Shown in pieces: positions 1 through 13,034 of a stretch of 64,000 bases of DNA. The stretch covers positions 1 to 64,000 of the forward strand of contig JAPLQE010000013.1 in the NCBI GenBank assembly GCA_026399835.1, given 5' to 3'. This DNA is from Burkholderiales bacterium (GTDB taxonomy: Bacteria > Pseudomonadota > Gammaproteobacteria > Burkholderiales > Burkholderiaceae_E). Positions within the stretch are counted from its first letter, which is position 1. Every line of letters begins with the position of its first letter. The translations under genes were made by a program, and so were the position numbers. The notes below the pieces were generated by a model, which was not told where the DNA came from, searched no databases, and saw nothing but the letters and a program-made list of their open reading frames with translations.

Positions 1-428
1 ACGTCGCCATGCGCCGGCAGCGTCTCGACGAACGCCGTGCCGCGTTCGGCCACCGCAGCCAGCGACTCGCCGCCCGGCGGCACGTAGCGCACGATGTCGT
101 CGCGCCAGGCGTCGATCTGGTCGCGCGGCACCTCCGACCAGGTCCCGCCCTCCCAGTGCCCGAAGTCCATCTCGCGCAGCCTCGCGTCGACGCGCGGCGC
201 AGCGAAGCCCGCGGCCTCGAGCCCGCGCGCCAGCCGCAGGCAGCGCGTCAGCGGGCTGCTGTAGACCGGCGCGTGGCGCGGCAGCCGAAGCGGCAGCAGC
301 CCGAGCAGCTCCTCGAGGTGTGCATCGACGATCGGCACGTCGCTCGCGCCATAGCAGTGGCCCGGCGGCACGTCCGGCTTCGGGTGCCGGACCAGCCACA
401 GCCGCGCCGAGCCGTCACGGCGGGTCAC
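1..428 (-). CDS. cobC: Alpha-ribazole phosphatase (histidine phosphatase), 3' end cut by window edge
   Basis: Cobalamin nucleotide-loop assembly: removes the 5' phosphate of alpha-ribazole phosphate. A GTG start overlaps the cobS stop (GTGA). The product opens MTRRDGSARLWLVRHPKP and carries the RHP form of the RHG phosphohistidine motif, followed by 'YSSPLTRCLRLARGLEA' and 'LREMDFGHWEG', both typical of CobC/GpmB-like phosphatases. About 142 codons are present and the C-terminus lies beyond base 1. It follows cobS directly, which supports the cobalamin role over a generic phosphoglycerate-mutase-like one. The frame is open to the window edge; GTG is the only sensible start. Confidence 0.85.
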   Translation of the reverse strand, partial: MTRRDGSARLWLVRHPKPDVPPGHCYGASDVPIVDAHLEELLGLLPLRLPRHAPVYSSPLTRCLRLARGLEAAGFAAPRVDARLREMDFGHWEGGTWSEVPRDQIDAWRDDIVRYVPPGGESLAAVAERGTAFVETLPAHGD

Positions 429-1261
429 TGCTCCTCCTCGGTGTCGTCCGCGTCGAAGGCCGGCTCGACCGTCGGATTCAGGTCGAGCACCGCGAGCATG
501 CCGATCAGGAAGGCGACCTCCGCCACCTGCTGGACGGCACCCAGGCAGTCGCCGGTGTAGCCGGCGAGCCGCTTCGCGATCATCCGGCGCATGAGCGCGG
601 TCGCGAGCAGCGCGAGCGCGGCCGCGACCGCCACCGGCGTCGCGTCGCCCGTCCACAGGCTCAGCACGATCCCGGGCGCGGCTGCGATCGCGAGCGCCAC
701 GAGCGTATCGAAGGTCGCCACGTTCCGGGCGACCGGCTTGGCCTTGGCGTCGTCCTCCTCGCGGGCGTAGCGCAGGCTCGCCATCACCAGCACCGCGCAG
801 CCGCGCGAGACGGCCGCCGCGCAGAGCAGCGTCACCACGACCCATTCGGTGTCGACGTGCGCCAGCGTCTCGAAGCGCAGCAGCAGCAGCGTGCCGACGC
901 CGATCGCGCCGTACGCGCCGATCCGCGAGTCGCGCATGATCGCCAGCGTGCGCGCGCGGTCGTTCTCGCCGCCGAAGCCGTCGCAGAAGTCCGCCCAGCC
1001 GTCCTCGTGGAAGGCGCCGGTCAGCAGCAGTCCGGCGGCCAGCGCGAGCAGCACCGAGACCGGATGCGGCAGCACGGTGCTCGCCGCGACGTAGACCAGC
1101 GACTGGCCGAGCGCCACCAGCAGGCCCACCAGCGGGAAGTAGCGGGTGGCACGGCCCAGCCATGACTCGTCCCAGCCCATCCACGCGGCGAGGCGACCGG
1201 TGACGGGAATGCGGCTGTAGAACTGGATGGCGACTAGGAAGAGGCGCAGTTGGCGTGTCAT
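425..1261 (-). CDS. cobS: Adenosylcobinamide-GDP ribazoletransferase (cobalamin synthase)
   Basis: Integral membrane enzyme that joins adenosylcobinamide-GDP and alpha-ribazole to give adenosylcobalamin. The 278-residue product starts MTRQLRLFLVAIQFYSRIPV, the usual CobS N-terminus. It contains the acidic metal-binding stretch 'GAFHEDGWADFCDGFGG' and several hydrophobic helices, with 'GYTGDCLGA' near the C-terminus. An upstream in-frame ATG would add 40 residues without family support, so the start at 1261 is preferred. The stop overlaps the cobC start, so the two are translationally coupled. Confidence 0.95.
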   Translation of the reverse strand: MTRQLRLFLVAIQFYSRIPVTGRLAAWMGWDESWLGRATRYFPLVGLLVALGQSLVYVAASTVLPHPVSVLLALAAGLLLTGAFHEDGWADFCDGFGGENDRARTLAIMRDSRIGAYGAIGVGTLLLLRFETLAHVDTEWVVVTLLCAAAVSRGCAVLVMASLRYAREEDDAKAKPVARNVATFDTLVALAIAAAPGIVLSLWTGDATPVAVAAALALLATALMRRMIAKRLAGYTGDCLGAVQQVAEVAFLIGMLAVLDLNPTVEPAFDADDTEEEQ

Positions 1262-1431
1262 CGAGGGCCCGGCACAGGGCGCGGGCGACCGATGGTACCG
1301 CGACCCCGGCGCGCGGCCGTGCGAAACGGAACGCGCGCCGGGGCACCGTGGGGCCGCTGCTACCATCGCATGACGGATCATCCGCGCCGCGCGGCGCCCC
1401 GCGACCGCGCCGGCCCCACAGGGAGACAGCC

Positions 1432-2205
1432 ATGAGAGACAACCCCGTCCGCCCGGCGGTGCTGGCCGGAGCGCCGGTCGCCGGCGCGATGGTCTTCGAG
1501 TTCTTCACGCCCGGCATCGCGACGCTGCTCGCGCAGGCCGGCTGCCGCTACGCGATCTACGACATGGAGCACACCGGGCTCTCGTTCGAGACGCTCAAGT
1601 GGCTGTACGCGACCCATCGCGGCCTCGCGATCGAGCCGATGGTGCGCGTGCCGCGCGGCGAGTACACCTACATCGCCCGGGCCCTCGACGTCGGCGCCAC
1701 CGGCGTCATGGTGCCGATGGTCGAGTCCGCCGAGCAGGCGCGGCACATCGTCGAATGCGCCTGGTACCCGCCGCACGGCCGGCGCGGCGCGGCCTTCGGC
1801 TTCGCGCACGACGACTTCGACACCGGCCCGCCGGCCGAGAAGATGCCGAAGCTGCGCGCCCGCACGCTGCTGATCGCGCAGATCGAGACCGAGCGCGGCC
1901 TCGCCGAGGTCGACGCGATCGCCGCGGTCGACGGCATCGACGTGCTGTGGGTCGGCCATTTCGATCTCACCAATTTCATGGGCATCCCCGGCGCCTTCGA
2001 CGACGCGCGCTTCGAGGCCGCGATGAAGCGGGTGGCTGCCGCCGCGCATGCGCACGGCAAGGCGCTCGGCTTCATGGCGACCGACGCGCGCTGGATCGAG
2101 CGCGTGCAGGCCTGGGGCTACACGATGATCGCGGTCGGCACCGACTTCGGCCTGATGGTGGCCGGCGCCAGGCAGCTGACCGGCCTGGTCGGAGCCCGTC
2201 CGTGA
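1432..2205 (+). CDS. HpcH/HpaI aldolase family protein
   Basis: Class II, metal-dependent aldolase of the 2,4-dihydroxyhept-2-ene-1,7-dioate / 2-keto-3-deoxy acid type (257 residues). Family features seen: 'YDMEHTGLSFETLKW' near the N-terminus, 'VPMVESAEQAR' in the middle, the metal-ligand segment 'IAQIETERGLAEVDAI' and 'VLWVGHFDLTNFMGIPG'. The ATG at 1432 has an AGGGAGAC ribosome site just upstream; the longer frame to 1255 overlaps the cobS start and looks like noise. Its stop overlaps the GTG of the next gene, a 2-hydroxyacid dehydrogenase, so the pair probably handles a hydroxy/keto acid. The true substrate cannot be read from sequence. Confidence 0.88.
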   Translation: MRDNPVRPAVLAGAPVAGAMVFEFFTPGIATLLAQAGCRYAIYDMEHTGLSFETLKWLYATHRGLAIEPMVRVPRGEYTYIARALDVGATGVMVPMVESAEQARHIVECAWYPPHGRRGAAFGFAHDDFDTGPPAEKMPKLRARTLLIAQIETERGLAEVDAIAAVDGIDVLWVGHFDLTNFMGIPGAFDDARFEAAMKRVAAAAHAHGKALGFMATDARWIERVQAWGYTMIAVGTDFGLMVAGARQLTGLVGARP

Positions 2206-3209
2206 GCGCCCGCCCGAAGCTCAAGGTCGGCCTCACCCGCGACCTGCTGACCCCGTCCGGCGAGCCCTCGTTCGGCCGCGGCCCGCTCGCGCTGCTCGAC
2301 GCCGAACCCTCGATCGACTGGGAGTTCATCCCCGAGTCGGCCACCTCGATCACCCCCGACATCGCCGCCCGCTACGACCTGCTCTACGTGAACTCGCTGC
2401 CAGTCACCCGCGAGTCGGTGTCGCGCGCCGACCGCCGCGTGCGGCTGATCGCGCGGCACGGCGTGGGCTACGACTCGGTCGACGTGCCGGCGATGACCGA
2501 GGCGGGCGTCGTGGTGACCAACACCCCGGTGGCGATCCGCCGGCCGGTATCGGTGGCGGTGCTGACGATGCTGTTCGCGTTCGCCGGGCGGCTCTTCGCC
2601 AAGGACCGGCTGACGCGCGCCGGCCGCTGGAACGAGCGCACCGGCCACATGGGGCTGGGGCTCACCACCCGCACGCTCGGCGTGATCGGCGTGGGCGGCA
2701 TCGGCGCCGAGCTGCTGACGCTCGCGCGGCCGTTCGGCTGGCGCATGCTCGCGGCCGACCCCTATGTGCCCGCCGCGACGATCGCCGGCTTCGGCGCGAC
2801 GCGCATGCCGCTCGACGAGATGCTGCCGCAGTGCGACTTCGTCGTGTCGGTCTGCATCCTGAACGACGAGACGCGGCACCTGATGAACGCGGCGCGCTTC
2901 GCGCTGATGAAGCGCGAGGCCTTCTTCGTGAACCTCGCGCGCGGCCCGGTGGTCGACGAGCGCGCGCTGATCGAGGCGCTGCGCGCGGGCACGATCGCTG
3001 GCGCCGGCCTGGACGTGTTCGAGCAGGAGCCCGTCGATCCGGCGAACCCGCTGCTGTCGATGGACAACGTGATCGTCACGCCGCACGCGCTGTGCTGGAC
3101 CGACGAGTGCTTCGACGCGATCGCGCGCGAGGGCCTGGGCTGCGTGGCCGCGTTCGCGCGCGGCGAGCCGCCGAAGTCGATGGTGAATCCCCAGGCCTGG
3201 ACGGGCTGA
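2202..3209 (+). CDS. D-2-hydroxyacid dehydrogenase (NAD(P)-dependent)
   Basis: A 335-residue D-isomer-specific 2-hydroxyacid dehydrogenase. The Rossmann motif 'GVGGIGAELLTLA' sits mid-protein. The catalytic arginine lies in 'VNLARGPVVDERAL', the glutamate in 'DVFEQEP' and the histidine in 'VIVTPHALCWT'. The GTG start overlaps the aldolase stop by 4 bp, and upstream sequence in this frame belongs to the aldolase's shadow. It could act as a glyoxylate/hydroxypyruvate reductase or as a dedicated dehydrogenase for the aldolase product; sequence alone does not decide. It runs convergently into the dehydratase-like gene at 3222. Confidence 0.9.
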   Translation: MSARPKLKVGLTRDLLTPSGEPSFGRGPLALLDAEPSIDWEFIPESATSITPDIAARYDLLYVNSLPVTRESVSRADRRVRLIARHGVGYDSVDVPAMTEAGVVVTNTPVAIRRPVSVAVLTMLFAFAGRLFAKDRLTRAGRWNERTGHMGLGLTTRTLGVIGVGGIGAELLTLARPFGWRMLAADPYVPAATIAGFGATRMPLDEMLPQCDFVVSVCILNDETRHLMNAARFALMKREAFFVNLARGPVVDERALIEALRAGTIAGAGLDVFEQEPVDPANPLLSMDNVIVTPHALCWTDECFDAIAREGLGCVAAFARGEPPKSMVNPQAWTG

Positions 3210-3221
3210 GCCCCGCCCGGG

Positions 3222-7056
<3,835 letters not shown>

Positions 7057-7067
<11 letters not shown>

Positions 7068-7710
7068 CGCAGACACGCCCGAGCCCGCCGATGCTTCCGA
7101 CCCCTCTGTCGGCGAGCCGACCCCCCGGGGCCGGGTCCGTCCGAAGCCGGGCGAGCGCCGCCTGCAGATCCTGCAGACGCTCGCGCAGATGCTGCAGGAG
7201 CCGGGCGGCGACCGGGTGACCACCGCGGCCCTGGCCGGCCGGCTCGAGGTGTCCGAGGCGGCGCTCTACCGCCACTTCGCGAGCAAGGCCCAGATGTTCG
7301 AGGGCCTGATCGGCTTCATCGAGCAGAGCGTCTTCGGGCTGATCAACCAGATCGTCGCCCAGGAGCCGGACCCTCTCAAGCAGCTGCGCTCGATCGTGCT
7401 GATGCTGCTCGGGTTCGCCGAGCGCAACCCGGGCATGACGCGGGTGCTGATCGGCGATGCGCTGGTCACCGAGGATGCGCGGCTGCAGAGCCGCATCAAC
7501 CAGCTGCACGACCGCATCGAGGCCTCGATCAAGCAGTGCTTCCGCAACGCGATCGAGCAGGGCCGCCTGCCGCCGGAGAACGACCCGGGCGCGCGCGCGA
7601 ACCTGCTGCTGTCCTTCGTGCTCGGGCGCTGGCTGCGCTTTGCCAAGACCGGCTTCAAGCGTCCGCCCGCCGAAGGGCTCGACAAGCAGGTGGTGCTGCT
7701 CATCACCTGA
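7057..7710 (+). CDS. slmA: Nucleoid occlusion factor SlmA (TetR family)
   Basis: TetR-fold DNA-binding protein that stops FtsZ ring assembly over the nucleoid. It has 217 residues. The helix-turn-helix is in 'VTTAALAGRLEVSEAALYRHFASKAQ' (shown here only by its ends: VTTAAL to HFASK). Family-typical segments are 'MFEGLIGFIEQSVFGLINQI' and 'LQILQTLAQMLQEPG'. It is the last gene of the argB operon. No convincing copy of the SlmA binding site was found nearby. Confidence 0.95.
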
Positions 7711-8022
7711 GCGCGGCCGCGGATCCGCTGGGTGCCGGCGCGGATCCCTCGAGCGCTTCGCCGCGGAGTCTCCGAGTCGCGCACCGCGAACGAGCTCGCG
7801 CGCCGCCCTCGTATCGATCACTGCAACCGCCCGCCCTCCCGCCGCGGTTTCCGGCATGAACGCCGCGCCGCGGCCGATCGTCTGCTTGCGGGCTCGCCCG
7901 TTCGGGTGTCATTCTCGTGAGACATGGCCGGCGCAGATCCGGCCGCAGGAGGAGACACGGACCGGTACCCCCGCGGCGCCGAGTCGCGCCGTCCCTTCCG
8001 CGCACATCGGGAGACGACACAC
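7711..8022. other. Intergenic region between slmA and the acyl-CoA ligase gene
   Basis: No gene seen. The ligase frame is open upstream to an ATG at 7924 and an AGGAGGA-like stretch lies near 7950, but no start codon is suitably spaced after it. Two GCGGATCC-type segments near 7715 and 7740 are restriction-site-like coincidences. No convincing promoter or terminator could be assigned, although the catabolic cluster must be transcribed from here. Confidence 0.5.
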
Positions 8023-9537
8023 GTGGACGTGCCGCAGTACGACTGGATCGCCCATCACGCGATGGTGACGCCGGGGGCGCCCGCGCAGGAGGACCTGCAC
8101 TCCGGGCGCCGCTTCACGTACCTGGAGATGCACCGGCGCATCGACGCCTGGGCGGCGTGGCTCCAGCAGGAAGCGGGCGTGCGGCCCGGTGACCGCATCG
8201 CCACGCTCTGCCACAACTCCACCGACGCGAACGAGATGATGTTCGCGGCGCAGCGGGCCGGCGCGATCCATCTGCCGCTCAACTGGCGGCTCGCGGTCCC
8301 CGAGCTCGAGTTCATCCTGAACGATGCGACGCCGACCGTGCTCGTCTACAGCGAGGAGTTCGCGCCGCAGGTGGCCGAGCTGCGCGGGCGCTGCGTGCTG
8401 CCGCACGTGGTCTCCAAGCGCGACGGCGAGGACAGCGGCTACGAGCGCGCGATCGCCGCCGGCCGCACGCTGGCCGCGCCGCCGCGGCCGCGCCTCGACG
8501 ACGTCTGGGTCCTGATGTACACCTCGGGCACCACCGGCCGGCCCAAGGGCGCGCAGATCACCTACCGCGCGCAGCTCTTCAACGCGATCCACGCGACGAT
8601 GACGACCGAGCTCACGCGGCGCTCGCGCGGCCTGACCTACCTGCCGCAGTTCCACGTCGGCGGCATCTGCCTGTACGCGATGCCGTGCTTCCACATCGGC
8701 GCGAGCCTCGCGGTGATGCGCCAGTTCGATCCGCAGTGGTGCCTCGACCTGATCGGCACGCCCGCGAGCGGCATCACCCATGTCTTCGGCGTGCCGACCA
8801 ACTTCCTCTTCATGAGCCAGCTGCCCGGCTTCGCCGAGGCGCGCTTCGAGCACCTGGTGAGCGTGGGCATCGGCGGGGCGGCGTCCGCGCTGTCGCTCCT
8901 CAAGCTGTACGCCGACAAGGGCGTGCTGTTCCAGCAGGGCTGGGGCATGACCGAGACCTGCACCATCGGCACGCTGCTCAGCAAGGAGCGCGCGCTCGAC
9001 AAGATCGGCTCGTCCGGCCAGCAGGTGCTGCACGCGGACCTGAAGATCGTCGATCCGGCGGGCGTCGAGGTGCCGACCGGGCAGGTGGGCGAGCTGCTGA
9101 TCAAGGGGCCGACGGTGACCCCGGGCTACTGGAACCGGCCCGAGGCCAATGCCTCCTCGCTCGCCGACGGCTGGCTGCGCACCGGCGATGCCGCGTACGT
9201 CGACGACGAGGGCTTCTACTACATCGTCGACCGCTGGAAGGACATGTTCATCTCCGGCGGCGAGAACGTCTATCCGGCCGAGGTCGAGGACGCGATCTTC
9301 CGCATGCCCGGCATCGCCGAGGTGGCGGTCATCGGCGTGGCCGACGAGAAGTGGGGCGAGGTGGGCCGTGCCTTCGTGGTCCTCAAGGCCGGCTCGGGCA
9401 TCGACGCCGACGACATCCTCGAGCACTGCGGGCGCCACCTGGCGCGCTTCAAGATCCCGAAGTCGATCCGCTTCGTCGCCGAGCTGCCGCACAACGCGAC
9501 CGGCAAGGTGACCAAGCACGCGCTGCCGCGCGACTGA
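8023..9537 (+). CDS. AMP-dependent acyl-CoA synthetase/ligase
   Basis: Activates a carboxylic acid to its CoA thioester via an acyl-adenylate. It has 504 residues. The adenylate-forming motifs are 'MYTSGTTGRPKGAQ' (P-loop), 'GWGMTETC', 'GWLRTGDAAYVDDEGF', 'DRWKDMFISGGENVYP' and the C-terminal catalytic lysine in 'NATGKVTK'. The GTG at 8023 follows a GGGAG site and begins VDVPQYDWIAHHA; the frame extends to 7924 without family-like sequence. It sits upstream of an iron alcohol dehydrogenase and an ABC importer, so the substrate is probably an imported organic acid. Chain length or aromaticity cannot be inferred. Confidence 0.9.
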   Translation: MDVPQYDWIAHHAMVTPGAPAQEDLHSGRRFTYLEMHRRIDAWAAWLQQEAGVRPGDRIATLCHNSTDANEMMFAAQRAGAIHLPLNWRLAVPELEFILNDATPTVLVYSEEFAPQVAELRGRCVLPHVVSKRDGEDSGYERAIAAGRTLAAPPRPRLDDVWVLMYTSGTTGRPKGAQITYRAQLFNAIHATMTTELTRRSRGLTYLPQFHVGGICLYAMPCFHIGASLAVMRQFDPQWCLDLIGTPASGITHVFGVPTNFLFMSQLPGFAEARFEHLVSVGIGGAASALSLLKLYADKGVLFQQGWGMTETCTIGTLLSKERALDKIGSSGQQVLHADLKIVDPAGVEVPTGQVGELLIKGPTVTPGYWNRPEANASSLADGWLRTGDAAYVDDEGFYYIVDRWKDMFISGGENVYPAEVEDAIFRMPGIAEVAVIGVADEKWGEVGRAFVVLKAGSGIDADDILEHCGRHLARFKIPKSIRFVAELPHNATGKVTKHALPRD

Positions 9538-9597
9538 ACGGCCCGCGCACCCCGTCCGCCACGGCGCCTCGCACGCGCCCCCGAAGGAGCATCGAGC

Positions 9598-10764
9598 ATG
9601 AAGCCCGGCAAGTATTCCTTCATCCAGCAGGAGCAGGTGATCTGGGGCCGCCCGGCGGCCGACGCGATCGCCGACGTCGCCGACGAGCTCGGCGCGAAGC
9701 GCCTGTTCATCGTCGCGAGCAAGACGCTCAATCGAAAGACCGACGTGGTCGCGACGATCCGGGCGCGGCTCGGCGCGCGTGCGGTCGGCCTCTTCGACGA
9801 GACCGAGGAGCATTCGCCGCAGGGCTCGGTGCTGCGCACCGCGGCCGCCATCGCCGCCGACTCGCCGGACCTGATCGTGACCATCGGCGGCGGCTCGCCG
9901 ATCGACACGGTGAAGGTCGCGCAGATCGTGCTGGCCGAGGGCATCGAGACCGAGGCGCAGCTGTCCGCCTACCGCGTGACGACCAACGCCGACGGCAGCT
10001 GGAACACCCCGAAGTCCAAGCCCTCGCCGATCCGCCAGATCGTCGTGCCGACCACGCTGTCGGCCGCCGAGTTCAGCAACATCGGCGGCTCGACCGACCG
10101 CGTGCGCCAGGTCAAGGACCTGTACGTCGGCAAGACCATCTGCGCGCAGGCCGTGATCCTCGACCCCGCGGTGACCGTGCACACGCCCGAGTGGCTGTGG
10201 CTGTCGACCGGCATCCGCGCGGTCGACCATGCGGTCGAGTCGATCTGCTCGCGCACGCCGAATCCGTTCGTCGACGCCGGCAGCCTCGAGGGGCTGAAGA
10301 TGCTGTCGGCCTCGCTGCGCGCCAACCGGCACGCGCCGGGCGACCTCGACATGCGGCTGCAGAGCCAGCTCGGCGTGTGGCTCGCCTCGATCGGCATCGG
10401 GCGCGTGGAATGGGGTGCGAGCCACGGCATCGGCCACCAGCTCGGCGGCGTGGCCGGTGTCGCGCACGGCCACACCTCCTGCGTGATGCTGCCCAACGTG
10501 ATGCGCTGGAACCGCGAGCACGTGGCCGAGCCGCTGTCGCGGATCGCGACCGCGTTCGGTGCGCCCGGCGGCGACGCGCCCGACCTGGTGCAGGCGCTGA
10601 TCCGCGATCTCGGCATGCCCACCACGCTCGGCGAGGTGAAGGTCGGCCGCGAGCACTTCGATCGGATCGCGGCGGCCGCGATGCAGAGCCCGATGGTCAA
10701 GGCGAATCCGCGACCGATCACCGATCCCGCTCAGGTCCGCGAGATTCTCGAACTGGCCTTGTAA
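9598..10764 (+). CDS. Iron-containing alcohol dehydrogenase, maleylacetate reductase-like
   Basis: Group III metal-dependent dehydrogenase of 388 residues. The NAD-binding signature 'TIGGGSPIDTVK' and a metal-ligand segment rich in histidine, 'ASHGIGHQLGGVAGVAHGH', are both present. Length and pattern fit both Fe-ADH and maleylacetate reductases. An AGGAG site precedes the ATG. It follows the CoA ligase by 60 bp and precedes the solute-binding protein by about 50 bp, consistent with one catabolic operon. The maleylacetate reductase reading is a suggestion only; no ring-cleavage dioxygenase is in the window. Confidence 0.85.
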   Translation: MKPGKYSFIQQEQVIWGRPAADAIADVADELGAKRLFIVASKTLNRKTDVVATIRARLGARAVGLFDETEEHSPQGSVLRTAAAIAADSPDLIVTIGGGSPIDTVKVAQIVLAEGIETEAQLSAYRVTTNADGSWNTPKSKPSPIRQIVVPTTLSAAEFSNIGGSTDRVRQVKDLYVGKTICAQAVILDPAVTVHTPEWLWLSTGIRAVDHAVESICSRTPNPFVDAGSLEGLKMLSASLRANRHAPGDLDMRLQSQLGVWLASIGIGRVEWGASHGIGHQLGGVAGVAHGHTSCVMLPNVMRWNREHVAEPLSRIATAFGAPGGDAPDLVQALIRDLGMPTTLGEVKVGREHFDRIAAAAMQSPMVKANPRPITDPAQVREILELAL

Positions 10765-10813
10765 GACCCCGGCACGTCCGGACTGATTCCAACGACAGCA
10801 AGGAGGAGACACG

Positions 10814-12037
10814 ATGAAACACGGCAAGCTTTCCCTGGTGGCGGCGTCGATCGCCCTGGCCCTGGCCGCGGCCGCGCCCTCGGCCGACGCGCAGGGCACC
10901 GGCACGATCAAGATCGGCAACACCGGCGCCCTGACCGGCCCGTACAACGAGTTCGGCGAAGGCGTGCGCCGCGGCATCCTGATCGCGCTCGAGCGCGTCA
11001 ATGCCAAGGGCGGCATCCTCGGGCGCCAGGCCGAGCTCGCGATCTCGCTCGACGACCAGCTCGTGCCCGACCGCGCGGTGCAGAACATGCGCCGTATCCT
11101 GGACGCGCCCGAGATCGACGTGGTCATCGGGCCGGGCGGCAGCGGTCCGACGCTCGCCGTGATCGACATGGCCACCGTCGACGGCCGTGCGTACTGCAAT
11201 CCGCAGGGCCAGACCCCGTCCATCGTCTATCCGGACGGCACCGACAAGCCCGCCCGCAAGAACGTCATCTCCACCGCGATCCAGAACGACGTCGAGGCCA
11301 AGGCGCTGGGCACCTACGTGGCCTCGCGCTTCAAGAAGATCGGCGTGATGCACGAGAGCACCGGCTACGGCGTGTCGGGCTCGCAGCTGCTCGGCGTCGA
11401 GATCGAGCGCCTGAGCAAGACCAAGCCCGTTGCGGTCGAGTCGTACAACCAGCGCTCGCAGGACATGACCGCGCAGATCAGCCGGGTGCAGCGCGCCGGT
11501 GCCGACGTGCTGGTCGTCGTGGGTCTGGGGGCCGACATGGCGGTGATCCGTCGCAACATGCTGCGCGCCGGCTTCGACGTGCCGCTGATCACCAGCGGCG
11601 GCGGCATCTCGCTGCCGTACAAGGAAGGCGCGGGCGAGCTGGCCGTGGGCACGCGGGCCACGATGATCTCGACCTACCAGCCCGGCAAGACGCCGACCGG
11701 TGTCGCCAAGGAGCTGGCCGACGCCTACCAGGCGAAGTTCGGCCGCGACCGCTGGTGGGGCGACGACCCGGCCACGCCGCAGGTCTTCTTCTCGCTGACG
11801 GTGGGCGCGGGCTTCGACTGCGCGACGATGCTGCTCGAGGCGGTGCGACTGGCAGGCGGCACCGACCGCGCCAAGGTCACCGAGGCGCTGAACCGCATCA
11901 GCAACTTCCCGGTGTCCAACGGTGCGGCCACGTTCACGCCGATGCGGCGTCTGCTGGTGCAGCCCGAGAACCTGGGCATGTTCGAGTACGTCAAGGGCGA
12001 CAAGAACGATGCGGTGCTGAAGGCGGCGACGCAGTAA
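10814..12037 (+). CDS. Branched-chain amino acid-type ABC transporter substrate-binding protein
   Basis: Periplasmic ligand-binding protein of a LivJ-type importer (407 residues). A clear Sec signal peptide (MKHGKLSLVAASIALALAAA, cleavage near 'PSADAQG') precedes the type I periplasmic-binding fold starting 'TIKIGNTGALTGPYNEFGEG'. AAGGAGG lies just upstream of the ATG. It is followed by permease, fused permease-ATPase and ATPase genes. LivJ-type proteins in such catabolic clusters often bind aromatic or dicarboxylic acids instead of amino acids; here the ligand is unknown. Confidence 0.92.
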   Translation: MKHGKLSLVAASIALALAAAAPSADAQGTGTIKIGNTGALTGPYNEFGEGVRRGILIALERVNAKGGILGRQAELAISLDDQLVPDRAVQNMRRILDAPEIDVVIGPGGSGPTLAVIDMATVDGRAYCNPQGQTPSIVYPDGTDKPARKNVISTAIQNDVEAKALGTYVASRFKKIGVMHESTGYGVSGSQLLGVEIERLSKTKPVAVESYNQRSQDMTAQISRVQRAGADVLVVVGLGADMAVIRRNMLRAGFDVPLITSGGGISLPYKEGAGELAVGTRATMISTYQPGKTPTGVAKELADAYQAKFGRDRWWGDDPATPQVFFSLTVGAGFDCATMLLEAVRLAGGTDRAKVTEALNRISNFPVSNGAATFTPMRRLLVQPENLGMFEYVKGDKNDAVLKAATQ

Positions 12038-12149
12038 GCGCCTCGCAGCCACCGGCACTCGCACCGGCACTCGCAGGAAGCGCCGCGCGGTGGCGGCGGG
12101 CATCCGCCCGCCCCGCCCGCGCGGCGACACCTCCAGACAGGGGAGACGA

Positions 12150-13034
12150 ATGGGCTTCGCGGCCAGCTTGATCCTGGGCGGCATCAGCGTCGGTTCGGTC
12201 TACGCGCTGATCGCGCTCGGGCTGAACCTCACGTTCCTGACGACCCGAACGCTCAACTTCGGCCAGGGCTCGCTGATGATGCTCGCGGCCGTCTCGGCGG
12301 TGCTGCTCGCGGGCATCGGCGCGAACCTCTACGTCGGGCTGCTCGGCGGCATCGTGCTGGTGGGCGTCGTCGCGGCGCTGACCGAGTCGATCGCGATCCG
12401 CCCGATCGCCAAGGTCGGCGGCAGCATGGGCTGGGTCGTCACCACGCTCGGCGTCGGCATCTTCCTGCAGGGCTTCGTCGCGAAGTTCTTCGGCTCGCAG
12501 GCGCTCGCCTTCCCCTCGTTCCTGTTCTCCGCACGCGACTTCGTGTCGATCGGTGGCGTGCGCCTGTCGGCTCAGTACCTCGCGATCTTCGTGATCGCGC
12601 TGGCGCTGGTGATCGCCTTCGAGCTGTTCCTCAAGCGCACCGCCTGGGGCCGCGCGCTGCAGGCGGTGGCCCTCGACCCCGACCTCGCGTCGGTGATGGG
12701 CATCCCGGTGCGCCGGGTGGTGATGCTGTCCTTCGTCGGCAGCGGCGTGCTCGCCGGCGTGGCCGGCGTGCTGGTCGCGCAGATCACCGGCACGGTGGAT
12801 GCCGCGTTCGGCTTCAACCTGCTGATCCTGGGCTTCGTCGCGGCAGTGCTCGGCGGCATCGGCAACACCTGGGGGGCGCTGTTCGGCGGCGTGTTCCTCG
12901 GCGTCGTCGAGAAGCTGGTGGGTGGCTACGTGTCGACCGCGGCCGAGCAGGGCATCGCGTTCGCGCTGCTGATGGTGGCGCTGGCCGTGCGGCCGCACGG
13001 GCTGCTCGGCGAGAAGGAGGTGGTCAAGGTATGA
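12150..13034 (+). CDS. Branched-chain-type ABC transporter permease, LivH family
   Basis: Inner-membrane permease of 294 residues with about eight hydrophobic segments. The LivH N-terminus 'GGISVGSVYALIALGLNLTF' and the loop 'TLNFGQGSLMML' are typical. AGGGGAGACGA precedes the ATG at 12150, and the frame upstream to 12090 is proline/arginine-rich noise. Its stop overlaps the next start (ATGA), so translation is coupled to the fused LivM-LivG gene. Confidence 0.93.
   Translation: MGFAASLILGGISVGSVYALIALGLNLTFLTTRTLNFGQGSLMMLAAVSAVLLAGIGANLYVGLLGGIVLVGVVAALTESIAIRPIAKVGGSMGWVVTTLGVGIFLQGFVAKFFGSQALAFPSFLFSARDFVSIGGVRLSAQYLAIFVIALALVIAFELFLKRTAWGRALQAVALDPDLASVMGIPVRRVVMLSFVGSGVLAGVAGVLVAQITGTVDAAFGFNLLILGFVAAVLGGIGNTWGALFGGVFLGVVEKLVGGYVSTAAEQGIAFALLMVALAVRPHGLLGEKEVVKV

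Noticed and set aside
7909..11223. Very long minus-strand open frame (over 1100 codons) opposite the ligase/dehydrogenase genes
   Set aside because: Arg/His/Ala-rich low-information translation lying opposite three well-supported genes; a GC-rich antisense shadow.
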